From NCBI RefSeq assembly GCF_029714365.1, contig NZ_CP121659.1, positions 1,860,001-1,924,000 of the forward strand: a stretch of 64,000 bases of DNA, in the 5' to 3' direction. The notes beneath the pieces are model-generated. The model saw only the letters and a list, made by a program, of their open reading frames with translations, was not told where the DNA came from and searched no databases. Positions 16,188 through 25,070 of the stretch are shown in pieces. The translations under genes were made by a program, and so were the position numbers. Position 1 is the first letter of the stretch; each line of letters begins with the position of its first letter. This DNA is from Sinorhizobium terangae. Lineage in GTDB: Bacteria; Pseudomonadota; Alphaproteobacteria; Rhizobiales; Rhizobiaceae.

Positions 16188-17014
16188 TTGAGACCCAGCG
16201 CCTCGCGCACCACCGGCATGGAGGAGATGGCGTAGACGGCAAAGCCGACGATCACGGTGAGGATCGCGAGTTGCACCCGCCAGTCGAGCGTCACGAGATT
16301 GAGTTCCTTCAACGCGGTGACGAGGCTGCCGCCGGCCGTCAGCAGCCAGGTCCAGAAGCGCCCGGATCTCGCGACAGCCCTGCGCTTCGACGCAGCGTGC
16401 GATGCCGGCGCGGCTTTCTCCCGTGCCGCCCGCACGGCCGCTTGCCCTTCGGGCTCTACGCGACGACGCGCGACGGCCAGCACCTCACGCAGCACAGCTT
16501 CGACCTTCTCCGGCTTGACCAGGACCTTGTTGAGCCCGTCGCCGGCGTAATAGGATTGCCCGCGCTTCACCTGCTGCTGATTCCCCCTGGTGTCGGCCAG
16601 CACCGGCAGCGACGCCCACTCCTGCGCCAGCCGCTTCCCGAATTCGACGAGCGACAATTCGCCGGTTACGAAGGCCTGATAACCACGGCGCTTCAGGAGG
16701 TGAAAACCAAGGCGGTCCTGCAGATCCGGCGTGAAGACATCGGTTCCCTCGAGCGAGGGGATTTCTTTCGCCAACCCGAGAAGCGTCGCCCGCATAAACT
16801 GATAGGCGCCGGCGGCGCTCGACCCATGGCTCTTCGACCACGCCTCCTGCGCGTGGACGACATCGCCGAAGCTCATCGTCGTCAGCGGCTGCTTGAGCCT
16901 GTTCTGCCTGTTGGCATAGATCACGTCATAAGATGCGCGGTCTTTCCGTCCGACCTCGGTCTCCCGAATGAAGTCGAGCAGAATCGCCGCGCCGGCAGGC
17001 ACGGTTTTATTCAT
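16184..17014 (-). CDS. Phage endolysin (lambda-R/lysozyme-like) with C-terminal membrane segments
   Basis: 276 aa. Residues 1-150 match the phage lysozyme/transglycosylase fold: a Glu in FIRETEVGRKDRASYDVIYA, then SAAGAYQFMRATLLGLAK and LQDRLGFHLLKRRGYQAF. After a basic Ala/Arg linker (about 185-220) come two hydrophobic stretches (WTWLLTAGGSLVTAL and VQLAILTVIVGFAVYAI). Many endolysins have an N-terminal signal-anchor; membrane segments at the C-terminus are unusual and could tether the enzyme or act like a holin. Start ATG at 17014 with AAAGGA. First gene of the lysis cassette. Confidence 0.82.
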   Translation of the reverse strand: MNKTVPAGAAILLDFIRETEVGRKDRASYDVIYANRQNRLKQPLTTMSFGDVVHAQEAWSKSHGSSAAGAYQFMRATLLGLAKEIPSLEGTDVFTPDLQDRLGFHLLKRRGYQAFVTGELSLVEFGKRLAQEWASLPVLADTRGNQQQVKRGQSYYAGDGLNKVLVKPEKVEAVLREVLAVARRRVEPEGQAAVRAAREKAAPASHAASKRRAVARSGRFWTWLLTAGGSLVTALKELNLVTLDWRVQLAILTVIVGFAVYAISSMPVVREALGLK

Positions 17015-17077
17015 TTTGATTTTTCCTTTAGGAACGCCCTACACGGGACATAGACATTCTACGGCACCCAATGCCTT

Positions 17078-17106
17078 AGGAATGTATCGTGGCGTGATAC
17101 ATTCCT
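17078..17106. promoter_or_regulatory. Perfect 11-base inverted repeat, candidate operator
   Basis: aggaatgtatc and gatacattcct, separated by 7 bases. It lies 64 bases upstream of the leftward endolysin start and 40 bases upstream of the rightward higA remnant. The position and symmetry suit a repressor site, for instance for HigA autoregulation or control of the lysis genes. No U-run follows on either strand, so a terminator is less likely. Confidence 0.5.
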
Positions 17107-17145
17107 TCAGGAGCAGGGTGTGTTCCGAGCACGGAGAGATAAGCC

Positions 17146-17442
17146 ATGAGTTCCAATTTGCCGCCGGTCCACCCGGGCGAAATCCTGCGGGAGGAGTTTC
17201 TTGTGCCACTATGAGTGCAGGCTCTCTGGCAAAAATGCTCAGGGTTCCGCGCACCCGGATCGAGCGCCTCGCAACCGAATAAACCGCTGTCACTGCAGAC
17301 AGGGCACTGCGACTCGGGAAATTCTTCCGCACAACTCCCGAATACTGGTTGAACCTTCAGGCGAGCTATGACTTGAAAAATTGCTGCCGCGGCTTTGGAG
17401 GACGAACTGGCCGAAATTCCGGAACTCGAGGTCGCGGCCTAG
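17146..17442 (+). pseudogene. HigA-type antitoxin, inactivated
   Basis: The start reads MSSNLPPVHPGEILREEFL, the classic HigA N-terminus, but the frame meets a stop after residue 22. The continuation in the next frame (MSAGSLAKMLRVPRTRIERL) hits TAA, then resumes as TAVTADRALRLGKFFRTT and PEYWLNLQASYDLK. After another shift the tail reads AAALEDELAEIPELEVAA before TAG. So at least two frameshifts and one nonsense codon are present. No higB toxin gene is seen on the 5' side. A decayed toxin-antitoxin relic. Confidence 0.85.
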
Positions 17443-17732
17443 CTGAGGTTCGTTCGGCTGCAATCCGCCAGTCATCAACTGCCGAACGAAACCAGTTCTT
17501 CATTCAGCTGGACGAGACGATGTCGCCTCTCCTGAGCCTCGATCCGAAGCGCATCGATAATCGTTGGAAACGCCGGGCCGTCGACCTTCGGTTTCCTTTT
17601 CCGAGGCGGAAATCCGAGGATCCTGCGAATCTTGGCTCTGATGTGCTTGCGCCGTTCACGGCTGCTAAGTCGATATGAAGAAAGCCCATTTTCCGCGCGG
17701 TTTTTTCCATCCGATCGAGAAGCGGTGCGACG

Positions 17733-17999
17733 TCCTTCTGGCTTGCCCTGAACAGTATCGGCGCCCTCATCTTCGAGTTTTTCCTTTACGAAACCGCGCG
17801 GATCGTCGTGCCGCTGCTGAGCTTTGGCAAAGTAGTGGTCGACAATTTCTACATTGAAGATTCCGGCTTCAACTGGGTTGGGCTGAAGCGCCGGGAGGAC
17901 GGCCGCTACCTCATGAATTCCGACGTCAGCAAGTTGGCCGCCGTGGTTTTCTGGGTGCTTTGCGCTCTCGCCTACGTCTCCTTCACGCGCGGCCTTTGA
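17733..17999 (+). pseudogene. Truncated duplicate of the gene at 18068
   Basis: Reads ALIFEFFLYETARIVVPLLS, then FNWVGLKRREDGRYLMNSD and AAVVFWVLCALAYVSFTRGL, matching the downstream gene residue for residue in most positions. The frame is open upstream to 17683 but has no start codon, and the N-terminal 20 residues of the intact copy are not recognisable, so the 5' end was lost. The two copies lie in direct tandem orientation, 68 bases apart. Confidence 0.75.
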
Positions 18000-18067
18000 C
18001 GCAAGACGAGCCTCGTGCATCCTCCTAGCCCGCCCACTTTTCCACTCAACCGGGAAGCAAACGAAAC

Positions 18068-18367
18068 ATGAGCAGGAAAAAACTCTTCGCGCTCGATGCC
18101 GCTTTCTCCGCAATCACCAATTTGTTCGAACTCCTCGTCGTCGAGTTCTTTCTCTATGGAACCGCGCGGATCGTCGTGCCTTTGTTGAGCTTCGGCAGGA
18201 TTGTCGTCGGCGATTTCTATCTTGAAGAACCCGGCTTCAACTGGTTCGGACTGAAGCGCCGGGAGGACGGCCGCTATCAGATGAGCCGCGACGCCGGCAA
18301 GTGGTCCGCTGTGGTCTTCTGGGTGCTTTGCCTTACGGCCTATGCCGTCTATGCACGCGGGTTTTGA
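18068..18367 (+). CDS. Hypothetical two-segment membrane protein
   Basis: 99 aa. A hydrophobic stretch (about 19-40) and a C-terminal one (about 79-97, AVVFWVLCLTAYAVYA) flank a conserved loop, FNWFGLKRREDGRYQMSRD. The loop is the best conserved part of the tandem pair, so it is probably the functional core. Start ATG at 18068 with GGGAAG upstream. Family not recognised. It sits inside the prophage remnant but on the opposite strand, as cargo genes often do. Confidence 0.72.
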   Translation: MSRKKLFALDAAFSAITNLFELLVVEFFLYGTARIVVPLLSFGRIVVGDFYLEEPGFNWFGLKRREDGRYQMSRDAGKWSAVVFWVLCLTAYAVYARGF

Positions 18368-18378
18368 CCGCGCTAGGG

Positions 18379-18732
18379 TTATTCGCGCCAGTCTTCCTGT
18401 GCTCGTCTCAGGGAAACGCGTCCCGGAAACAGTTTCTCCCATAGCCCCCTTCCCTCCGGAGCACCGGGAGGGGCGGCAAGCAGCCGGGAGGTACGCGTGA
18501 CCGGCGCCATTTTCGGGGCGTTGCGGGGGTCGTTTGGGTCACCCTTGTAGGACTTTTCCCAAAACCCCGGATTCTGCTGGTACGCGTCACGGGCATCATG
18601 CCAATTGATGCCGAAGTCTCTCGCTATGCGATCCGCATAGGCTTCATCCGGGTTGAGGGTGTCGTTGAACATCGACTTACCCAATTTATCGCCGATCTGC
18701 TTCAGTCCAAACTTGATCAAGAATGGATACAT
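18379..18732 (-). CDS. Hypothetical protein ending in a WRE motif
   Basis: 117 aa from the ATG at 18732, preceded by AAGGAG; the longer frame to 18828 lacks a site. Begins MYPFLIKFGLKQIGDKLGKS and contains RIARDFGINWHDARDAYQQN and GFWEKSYKGDPNDPRNAPK. Ends with RAQEDWRE. The 12-base leader gcaccaaggaga and the terminal WRE recur in the gene at 28162-28776, so the two may be related. Soluble, Pro-rich in the middle. Unknown function, probably part of the remnant prophage. Confidence 0.65.
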   Translation of the reverse strand: MYPFLIKFGLKQIGDKLGKSMFNDTLNPDEAYADRIARDFGINWHDARDAYQQNPGFWEKSYKGDPNDPRNAPKMAPVTRTSRLLAAPPGAPEGRGLWEKLFPGRVSLRRAQEDWRE

Positions 18733-18897
18733 GTAACTCTCCTTGGTGCGCGACGCCCGGCGCCGCCCACCGCGTGTCGGAAGCGGGCGGATACGGGGTT
18801 CGTCGCTGTGCTTAGAATGGCGTTCCACAAGCGTCCCACCGATGGGGTGGACGCCTGGCTGTTTGGTAAAGGTCCGGAAGGCTTACTGGAGTGTGCT

Positions 18898-19707
18898 ATG
18901 ACGGCTGCATCGACCTTCAACGCCAGCACGGGCAATGGTTACGAGCTGCAGATGGGGCGTTGGAGCCGCCGGCTTGCTGTTCCGTTCCTGGCATTCGCGG
19001 GGATCTCGAGCGGTGAACGGGTGCTGGACGTGGGCTGCGGCACTGGCAGCTTGACGTTTCTGCTGTCCGAGCGCTCCGACCTGGCGGCTATATGCGGGAT
19101 CGACTACGCGCCACCCTACATCGAACATGCGACGCACAGAAACTCAGATCCGCGTATCTCCTTTCGTGTCGGCGACGCATGTGCTTTGCCTTTCCCTGAC
19201 GCGGCATTCGACCGGGTTCTGTCGCTCCTGATGCTCCACTTCGTCTCCGAGCCGCACCGAGCCGTGGCAGAAATGCGCCGTGTCGCGCGACCTGGAGCGA
19301 CGGTTGCAGCCACCGTATGGGACGCTCGCGGCGGCTTCGTTGCCGGTCGGGTGTTCTTGGATACCGCAGCCGCGCTTGATCCCGCCGCTGGATTGCTTCG
19401 GGCGCGCGCCTGCACCCGCCCCATGACACGGCCGGGCGAGTTGGAGTCGGCCTGGCGTCAAGCCGGCCTCACCAACATTGAGACGGCGGAGCTTGCCATC
19501 CGCATGGAGTACGCGTCCTTCGACGATTACTGGGCGCCATACCTTGGCAAGGATGGACCGGGTGCCGAATATGTCGCGACGCTCGACGAGCGGGCACGCG
19601 TGAGGCTTCGCGATGCTGTCCGTTCTGCCTACCTCGACGGCGATGTCGACGGTCCACGGTCCTACCTAGCCGTTGCTTGGGCCGTGAAGGGGATCGTGAC
19701 GCCTTGA
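18898..19707 (+). CDS. Class I SAM-dependent methyltransferase
   Basis: 269 aa. Motif I is VLDVGCGTGSLTFLL (about residues 40-54), followed by the acidic post-I residue in CGIDYAPPYIEHA, then GDACALPFPDAAFDRVLSLL and a UbiE-like RVARPGATVAATVW. The C-terminal domain suits small-molecule substrates. Start ATG at 18898, preceded by GGAG. Its last 42 bases overlap the convergent tail of the truncated portal gene, so its arrival may have cut the prophage. Substrate unknown. Confidence 0.87.
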   Translation: MTAASTFNASTGNGYELQMGRWSRRLAVPFLAFAGISSGERVLDVGCGTGSLTFLLSERSDLAAICGIDYAPPYIEHATHRNSDPRISFRVGDACALPFPDAAFDRVLSLLMLHFVSEPHRAVAEMRRVARPGATVAATVWDARGGFVAGRVFLDTAAALDPAAGLLRARACTRPMTRPGELESAWRQAGLTNIETAELAIRMEYASFDDYWAPYLGKDGPGAEYVATLDERARVRLRDAVRSAYLDGDVDGPRSYLAVAWAVKGIVTP

Positions 19708-21297
19708 GCGCATAAAGACTTGTCGCACACTCGCAACTCGTCGGACGACGCCTCTTTCACTCGCGGGTTCTAAAGACGCCACCCATTGCCCGCGCAGCCT
19801 GACTACGCGCGGCCGGTCCTGGTGCTTGATGACGAGGCGAAGCAGCCCCTTGAACACGCGCCGCAACCCTTGCGCAAAGGTGCGCACCATCAGCTCCGTC
19901 TGGCCGATCCCCGCCTGCTCGATCAGCGCCGTCGCCCGCGCCGTCATGTTCTGAAGCGCGTCCGGCGCAAGCCCGCTCGAGGCGTCGGAAATGCCGGTGC
20001 GGTCCGTCGCCTCCTGGTCGAGATAGGAGAGCATCGCGAAGGACTCTTTCGCGACGAACGGCACCATGGTGTAGCCGAGCGCCGCGCGCGCATCGATGCC
20101 CTGGCTGACGCGGATCGGCTGCCCGAACTTTGGGTTGAGCACGGCTTCCGGATTGGCGATCGCGCCTTCTTGGACGATCGGCTGCTGGTTGTTCTGCCAG
20201 TAGAGATTGTCGAGCGTCTGACGCATCAACACGGTCTTCACCCGCTGGATTTCCGCCACGTCGTCGGTCACCGAGCCGCCCTCGCGCTGGTGCGGCCGCC
20301 GTTCGACGATGAGATCCGCGAAGGGCACCTCGTCCCATTCGTCGTTCGAAAGCAGGTTTTCCGCGCCCGTGCCGCCGGCAAAGACGAGCCGCCGCAGTTC
20401 CGCAATGCCGTCGTCGTCCGCGTCCACCTTCACGTAGAGCTCGTAGTAATCCACCTCTTCCAGCGCTTTCGGCACCGCATCGCGCGCCGCGAAGGCATCG
20501 CGCCGGCGGGTGAACTCCTCGTCGTCGTCGCCACTGTCGCCGGTCGAAGCCGGCACGCCTTCGATCAGGTCGCGGTCATGCCCCATCGCAATGAGATCCG
20601 AACGGCGCATGCGCGTGGCAATGCCGGCGATCGGGCTCTCCTCGATCGAGAGCGCGTCCGGATGGATCAGAAATTCTTCGAGCGGCACCGCCGCCAGCCG
20701 CGGCGTGCCTCGCTCCACCTTGCGGCGGATCTTCACGCTGTAGCTCGGCTGCTCGATCACACCCTCGAGTGTCTGGATCTTCTCGATCGTCTGCGACTGC
20801 TCCAGCACCTCCACCGCGTCGTCGCCGACGAGCTGCACCAATGCCGCCTCGTCGAGCCCAGTATGGGTCGAGACCGCGATCGACACCTTGTTCTCGTACC
20901 ACCAGCGGATCACGCCGTTGCGGAGCTTCAAGGCGTCGTGCGCCGCGTCCTGCACGGCGTCATAGCCATCGCTTTCGGGAAAGACGACGTAGTTGATGTA
21001 GTCGGTCGCTTGGCTCGCCGCCGCCTCGTCGCCCTCGTTGACGGGCGCGTATTCCACCACCTTGTCGTTGCCGAGGATGGTCCGGATCAGCGACGGCAGC
21101 ACCTTCTTGATCGCCGCGCGGCAATCGCGCGAAACCACTTTCGAGCGGTTGGCGTCGGCCGGCACGTCCTTCATCGTGCCGTCGTAATATTCCATCGCCT
21201 TGATGCGATCGACCGCGAGCGTGTCGCGATAGTCTTCGCAGTCCTTCACCAGTTGGCTGACCAGTGCGGCCAGCCGTTCATCGGTCATTGCAGCCAT
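19666..21297 (-). pseudogene. Phage portal protein, 3'-truncated
   Basis: The first ~505 residues read as a P22-like portal protein: DYRDTLAVDRIKAMEYYDG, RSKVVSRDCRAAIKKVLPSL, DEVPFADLIVERRPHQREG, IQRVKTVLMRQTLDNLYWQN, then GLAPDALQNMTARATALIEQ. After RLRGQWVAS near 19775 the sequence loses portal character and runs into an Arg-rich tail that overlaps the convergent methyltransferase. Typical relatives are 650-720 aa, so over 100 C-terminal residues are missing. Start is the ATG at 21297 or at 21288. Packaging would not work without the crown. Confidence 0.85.
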
Positions 21298-21544
21298 CGG
21301 AGAACCTTTCGGGCCGTGGAGTTCGATTTTGAATTGTTGGGTGACAGTCGGCCAGTTCGCGCGAATCGGAGAGAGATGCGTTTCCGCTCGTGGCATGGCG
21401 GTAGGAAAGTGTCGGACGATTTGAACGTCGGCTAGCAGTCCGTCATCTTGCAGCGGAATGCCATCTTCGGTAGCAGGCCTTCCCTTCTGCAAAACCTCCC
21501 ATAGTTAAGCTTTTATCGGAAGCTTTCGTCGGGAGTGCGCGTCA

Positions 21545-21706
21545 ATGTCGATCCTCATCAGCATCTTGATCACGTTCCTGGTCGTCATCCTGGTGCTTTA
21601 TCTCGTTAATCGGCTTCCGTTGGACGCGCGTGCCAAACAGATTGTCCAAGCGATCGTGATCATCATCGGCATCCTGTCGTTGCTGCGGTATCTGGCGGTC
21701 TTCTGA
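21545..21706 (+). CDS. Thivi_2564-like small membrane protein
   Basis: 53 aa with two hydrophobic stretches, MSILISILITFLVVILVLYL and AIVIIIGILSLLRYLAVF, joined by the short loop NRLPLDARAKQIVQ. Size, two helices and the VN-P--- loop match the Thivi_2564 family of tiny membrane proteins. Start at 21545. It is divergent from the portal remnant. Function unknown. Confidence 0.75.
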   Translation: MSILISILITFLVVILVLYLVNRLPLDARAKQIVQAIVIIIGILSLLRYLAVF

Positions 21707-22070
21707 TCGTGCGCCTCGACACGATCGGCACGCCTCGGGCCTGCATTTGTATAGCTTGTTGAGCTGTGAAAAATGCGCTCGAAATGACGAGCATCGTCCT
21801 GAACGTTTCTGACCAACCAGCGGGCTGGTCTCGACCGAAACGCTGGTTGGTCGTGCTTGCCCGCCACCAAAAATAGCTACGAACGGACAGTGAACCAGCG
21901 GCGGCAGAAAACTGCCATCACCCGTAATCACCGGCCATAAGCTGAGGAGCATGGTATAATGCTGTCACGTTACAACGCCTCAACCCTTGTTATCGCTGAC
22001 CAACCATCGTGCAGGAACCAGTCGCACCGATGGCACGTTCTCGTATGTGCATAGAGTGGAGTTCGTTACG

Positions 22071-22250
22071 ATGGTTGGAAAAGATTACCGAGGGCCGGAA
22101 TATCACGCTTCGTCCGGCCTGCCTGTCGCCATTCTGGTGCTGTCTGTGCTCGGCATAACCGCTTATCTTTTACTCGCAGGATCGCTGACCAGCGAAGAGC
22201 ACGCCTCGGCCAGGGTTTACCTGCCGGCTGCCCAGACCCAGATGCGATAG
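22071..22250 (+). CDS. Small single-span membrane protein
   Basis: 59 aa from the ATG at 22071: polar N-terminus MVGKDYRGPEYHASSG, a membrane segment LPVAILVLSVLGITAYLLLA, and a polar C-terminus with SEEHASARVYLP. The longer frame from 21987 lacks a ribosome site; GGAG lies 10 bases before 22071. No family recognised. A mosaic repeat follows within 20 bases. Confidence 0.6.
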   Translation: MVGKDYRGPEYHASSGLPVAILVLSVLGITAYLLLAGSLTSEEHASARVYLPAAQTQMR

Positions 22251-22269
22251 CGGGCAGTGGGACTGCTAC

Positions 22270-22317
22270 TGCATGATTCCTTAAGATCGGAACCGATCTA
22301 AGGACAAAATCATGCAG
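22270..22317. repeat. Rhizobial mosaic palindrome (catgattt... type)
   Basis: Imperfect inverted repeat ctgcatgatt-ccttaagatcgg-aa-ccgatctaaggac-aaaatcatgcag. Related copies of the same module are at 40800, 34101 and 62821 in this window. Typical of intergenic mosaic elements of Sinorhizobium and Rhizobium. Confidence 0.85.
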
Positions 22318-22444
22318 AAACTCAAAGCTTTACAGCGACCATTGCGCGTCTGGTTGGACGCGTGGCGCCGTAGAGACCGAGGCACTTGTCGGGCCTGCTC
22401 CCGAATGCCTCGAAATTCTCACATTCGGCTCCCCATGATGGGGA

Positions 22445-22573
22445 ATGGACAAGAGCGGCATCGCCTTCCTGGCGCTTATTCTCATCCTCATCGCTCTCGT
22501 GCTGAGTATCCTGGCGTTCAATCCCGAAGCAGTGGCGCCGCCGAGTACACCGCCAATCGCTCCGAGCAACTAG
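22445..22573 (+). CDS. Small single-span membrane peptide
   Basis: 42 aa: MDKSGIAFLALILILIALVL and SILAF form one hydrophobic helix, followed by a Pro-rich tail (PEAVAPPSTPPIAPSN). A run of four G lies just before the start. Composition is protein-like with high GC at third positions. Too short for family assignment. Confidence 0.5.
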   Translation: MDKSGIAFLALILILIALVLSILAFNPEAVAPPSTPPIAPSN

Positions 22574-22730
22574 AGCAATCCCAGGAAAAGTGCGGAGTGG
22601 TTTTCCGTACGGGACTGCGTGGTTTCTAAAGCAATTCCAGAGAAAGTGTGGAGCGGTTTCCGTTCGGAATTGCGTAGCGTCAAAAGCAATTCCAGAGAAA
22701 GTGTGGAGCGGTTTCCGTTCGGAACTTTGC
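22573..22730. repeat. Three tandem copies of a 45-base palindromic repeat
   Basis: Copies at 22573-22619, 22631-22674 and 22686-22730. The unit begins gcaattcc and ends ggaattgc (perfect 8-base arms in the middle copy) around the core agagaaagtgtggagcgg. Copies 2 and 3 are almost identical, copy 1 more diverged. Single copies occur at 30191 and, decayed, at 33391. Confidence 0.9.
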
Positions 22731-23295
22731 TTCAAGTGCCGGCTCGTTTCCCTGCGGCAAACTCGATCCGGCTGCCTGCGCCCCCACGCCACTTATGCAA
22801 ACAACGGCTCAAGTAATTACGAACACCGGAGAACGCTTCGGGAACGAAGCATGGACATCTACCCCCTGTGGGCTAAGCCTCATCCGCTGGGCAGAAGGCA
22901 GGTTTACCTCCTCCGGGCAGTGCCTATTCGGCAATGAGGAGAAGCAGCAGCAGGACGCAAGCGGCAGAGGCGACGATCGCCAGCGCACTGCCAGAACCAC
23001 GCAAGTGGCGCACCTGCCTCGGCCAGCGCGGGAAACGGGTGGCTTCGATGACATCGCCGGATCAACATGCTCCATCAATCAATGGAGGCAGCCATGAGAT
23101 CCCTCCTCGCACTCCACAGCATCGCGCTCGCAACGCGGCGATGGCCTTCGGCGCGAACTCGTCGCTGCCTTCAAACAAGAAAAGCCGCACGGGCTCGCGC
23201 TGCGCGGCGCCCTTGCGCCGACAGAAACGGCCACCCGACGTTCGGTGAGACAAATGCGCGCAAGACGAACGGAGCCAGGCGTCTAAACGACATCC
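22731..23295. other. 565-base stretch with no convincing gene
   Basis: Lies between the tandem repeats and the terminase 3' end. Several frames are open but none has both a ribosome site and protein-like sequence. Two weak minus-strand possibilities are a 29-codon hydrophobic frame (22924-23013) and a 63-codon frame at 23062-23253. This is where the missing prophage head genes would be expected, so the DNA may be deletion debris. Confidence 0.5.
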
Positions 23296-24749
23296 TCAAA
23301 CAACCTTCCGATCCGTGAACTTCCACGCCGCGGCATCCGCCCTCACCCTCGCGAACCGCTTCATCATCAGCGCGTAACGCGAGGCGGAGAGAAGGTCGTC
23401 GCGTTCCTTGACGACACGGCCGTCCTTGCGGTGGTAGAGGCGGAATTCCTCAAACCAGTCGGTCAGCGTGGTAAACACCTTCCAGCGCCCGGTCTGCATC
23501 CGCTGCAGCATATCCGATAGCCCCGCCTCCACGCCGTTGGTGCCGTCGTCGAAGGTCGCCCGCTCGGCAAGCAGCGCCAATCCCTGCGCGCGATATTGCG
23601 CGGCAAGCTGTTCGCCGCTGCCCTTGTCGTGCTGCAGGCCGTCATGTGGCCAGGCAAAGGGCAGCCACGTCCCCCAGGGTTTTATCGCCGCCGCGTGGAT
23701 GATCGGCGTCGCCTCGCGCTCGCGATAGGTCTTCGTCACATAGAAGACGTCGGCGTCCCGGTCCCACGCGCAGGCCGTGGCGGCGAAGGGGTGGTCCCAG
23801 CCGAAATCGAGCCCGCCGATCTGCACCCAGTGCTTCGGGATCTCGAACGGATCGACGCGGATCGCCTCCTCCGCCACCGGAAAGATGCGCCCCGAACCGA
23901 GTGCAGGGACGCCCTTTGTGCGGGCCTCCCGTTCATGCGCCGGATAGCTGTCGATGATCCGCTGCCGCTCCTCCGCCGTATAGTGTTCCGCATCCTCGAT
24001 CGTCATGGTGATGACCTCGCGATCCGGCGACTGTTCCATCAGATACCGCGCCACGACGCTGCTTAACCCTTTGAGCGGTGTGAACGTGACGGCGACCGCA
24101 CCGCGCGTCGCATTGGTGCGGGTGATCCCCTCGAAATAGACATCCTCCGGCGGCTCCTCGTCGAACCACACATAGTCGACCGTATTGGCCTGCCACTTAC
24201 CGCGCCCCTGCTCGTAGGCCTTGAAGAGTAGCGTCGAGGCGCCTCCCGTGACATGGCGCACCGTCACGCTGTCGAGCGCGCCGGACGCGCCGGAACGCCG
24301 CGTGGTCGCCTGGATTGCCGCCTTCGGAATGAAGCCGGTGCCCCAATCCTCCTCGTTGAGCGGCGGACCGATCAGCAGCCGCTGCACGCCGTCGCGAGTC
24401 AGCTCGTAGGATTCCGAGCCCGCCAGCAGTACGACCGGTCGGTCGAACCGCCGGCCCCGCCACCAGTCCGGTAGCGCCCTGTCAGGTGCATCGCCGCCTC
24501 CGCCGCGCCGGCAAGCGTCTTGCCCAGTTGATTGCCGGCCATGAACAGCCGTTCGCGCACCGCGGCACCCGCATCATGGAATTCGCGTTGCTTCGCATAG
24601 GGCCGGTAACCGGCGAGAATATTGGTGCGCCGCCGCCGGTCGAGCTCGGCCATAAGCACCGCCTGTTCCTTGAGCAACGCGCGCAGATCGCGCGGCCGCG
24701 CGGAGGCGCCAGCCATCGCCGCTGCAGGCCCGGTCGATCGATTTGGCAT
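23296..24749 (-). pseudogene. Phage terminase large subunit, frameshifted
   Basis: The N-terminal part from the ATG at 24749 (CGGAGAAAA upstream) has Walker A MAGNQLGKT (about 70-78) and runs to AAMHLTGRY. Near 24469 one base is missing: the next frame continues DWWRGRRFDRPVVLLAGSES, ELTRDGVQRLLIGPPL, then the Walker B region VDYVWFDEEPP and the nuclease part with GGLDFGWDHPFAATA. All other parts are intact, so this is a single-base deletion or a sequencing error. The enzyme would cut and package phage DNA as ATPase and nuclease. Confidence 0.9.
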
Positions 24750-24824
24750 TTTTTCTCCGCCGGTTCGCGCATTGTTCCATCTTTGGCTCTTGCCTTTGGC
24801 GAGAAGTCGTGGAAATTCCACCGC

Positions 24825-25070
24825 ATGAGAATCAGCCGTACGCTATTGATTACGCTCTGCCTCTCGGCGCTGGCGTCCTCGTGCACCGAGACCGCGGAGG
24901 CGCCCGCACCCGCGCGCCGTTCCAAGATAGCCGCCGCTGTCGTCGATAATTCGCCGCGCCTATGCAAGACCCCCCAGACGCAGTGCTACTACGGCACCGG
25001 TCCGGCCGGCGAACCCTGCTCCTGCTGGTCGAATGAAGGCGCTCCCGCCCACGGCATCACCACCAAATAA
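24825..25070 (+). CDS. Small secreted lipoprotein
   Basis: 81 aa. The signal peptide has a lipobox-like end (SALASSCTET). The mature part is Cys-rich: LCKTPQTQCYYGTGPAG and EPCSCWSNEGAP. Start ATG at 24825, divergent from the terminase gene with 75 bases between starts. The family is common in rhizobia without known function. Disulfide bonding in the periplasm is likely given the four mature cysteines. Confidence 0.72.
   Translation: MRISRTLLITLCLSALASSCTETAEAPAPARRSKIAAAVVDNSPRLCKTPQTQCYYGTGPAGEPCSCWSNEGAPAHGITTK

Noticed and set aside
17475..18113. 212-codon minus-strand frame opposite the tandem duplicate genes
   Set aside because: The plus-strand genes show paralogue conservation at protein level; the minus frame has no start site and is explained by them, except that its last 65 codons (near 17475-17690) look mildly protein-like and remain unexplained.
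22270..22317. Phage attachment site
   Set aside because: The palindrome belongs to the dispersed mosaic repeat family; no integrase or tRNA gene is near and no matching direct repeat flanks the prophage remnant.
22924..23013. 29-codon minus-strand frame encoding a hydrophobic helix
   Set aside because: GTG start with a poorly spaced AGG and length too short to judge; helix could be chance in GC-rich DNA.
23062..23253. 63-codon minus-strand frame just after the terminase
   Set aside because: TTG start without ribosome site; cysteine- and arginine-rich, no family. Could be a phage relic but cannot be supported.
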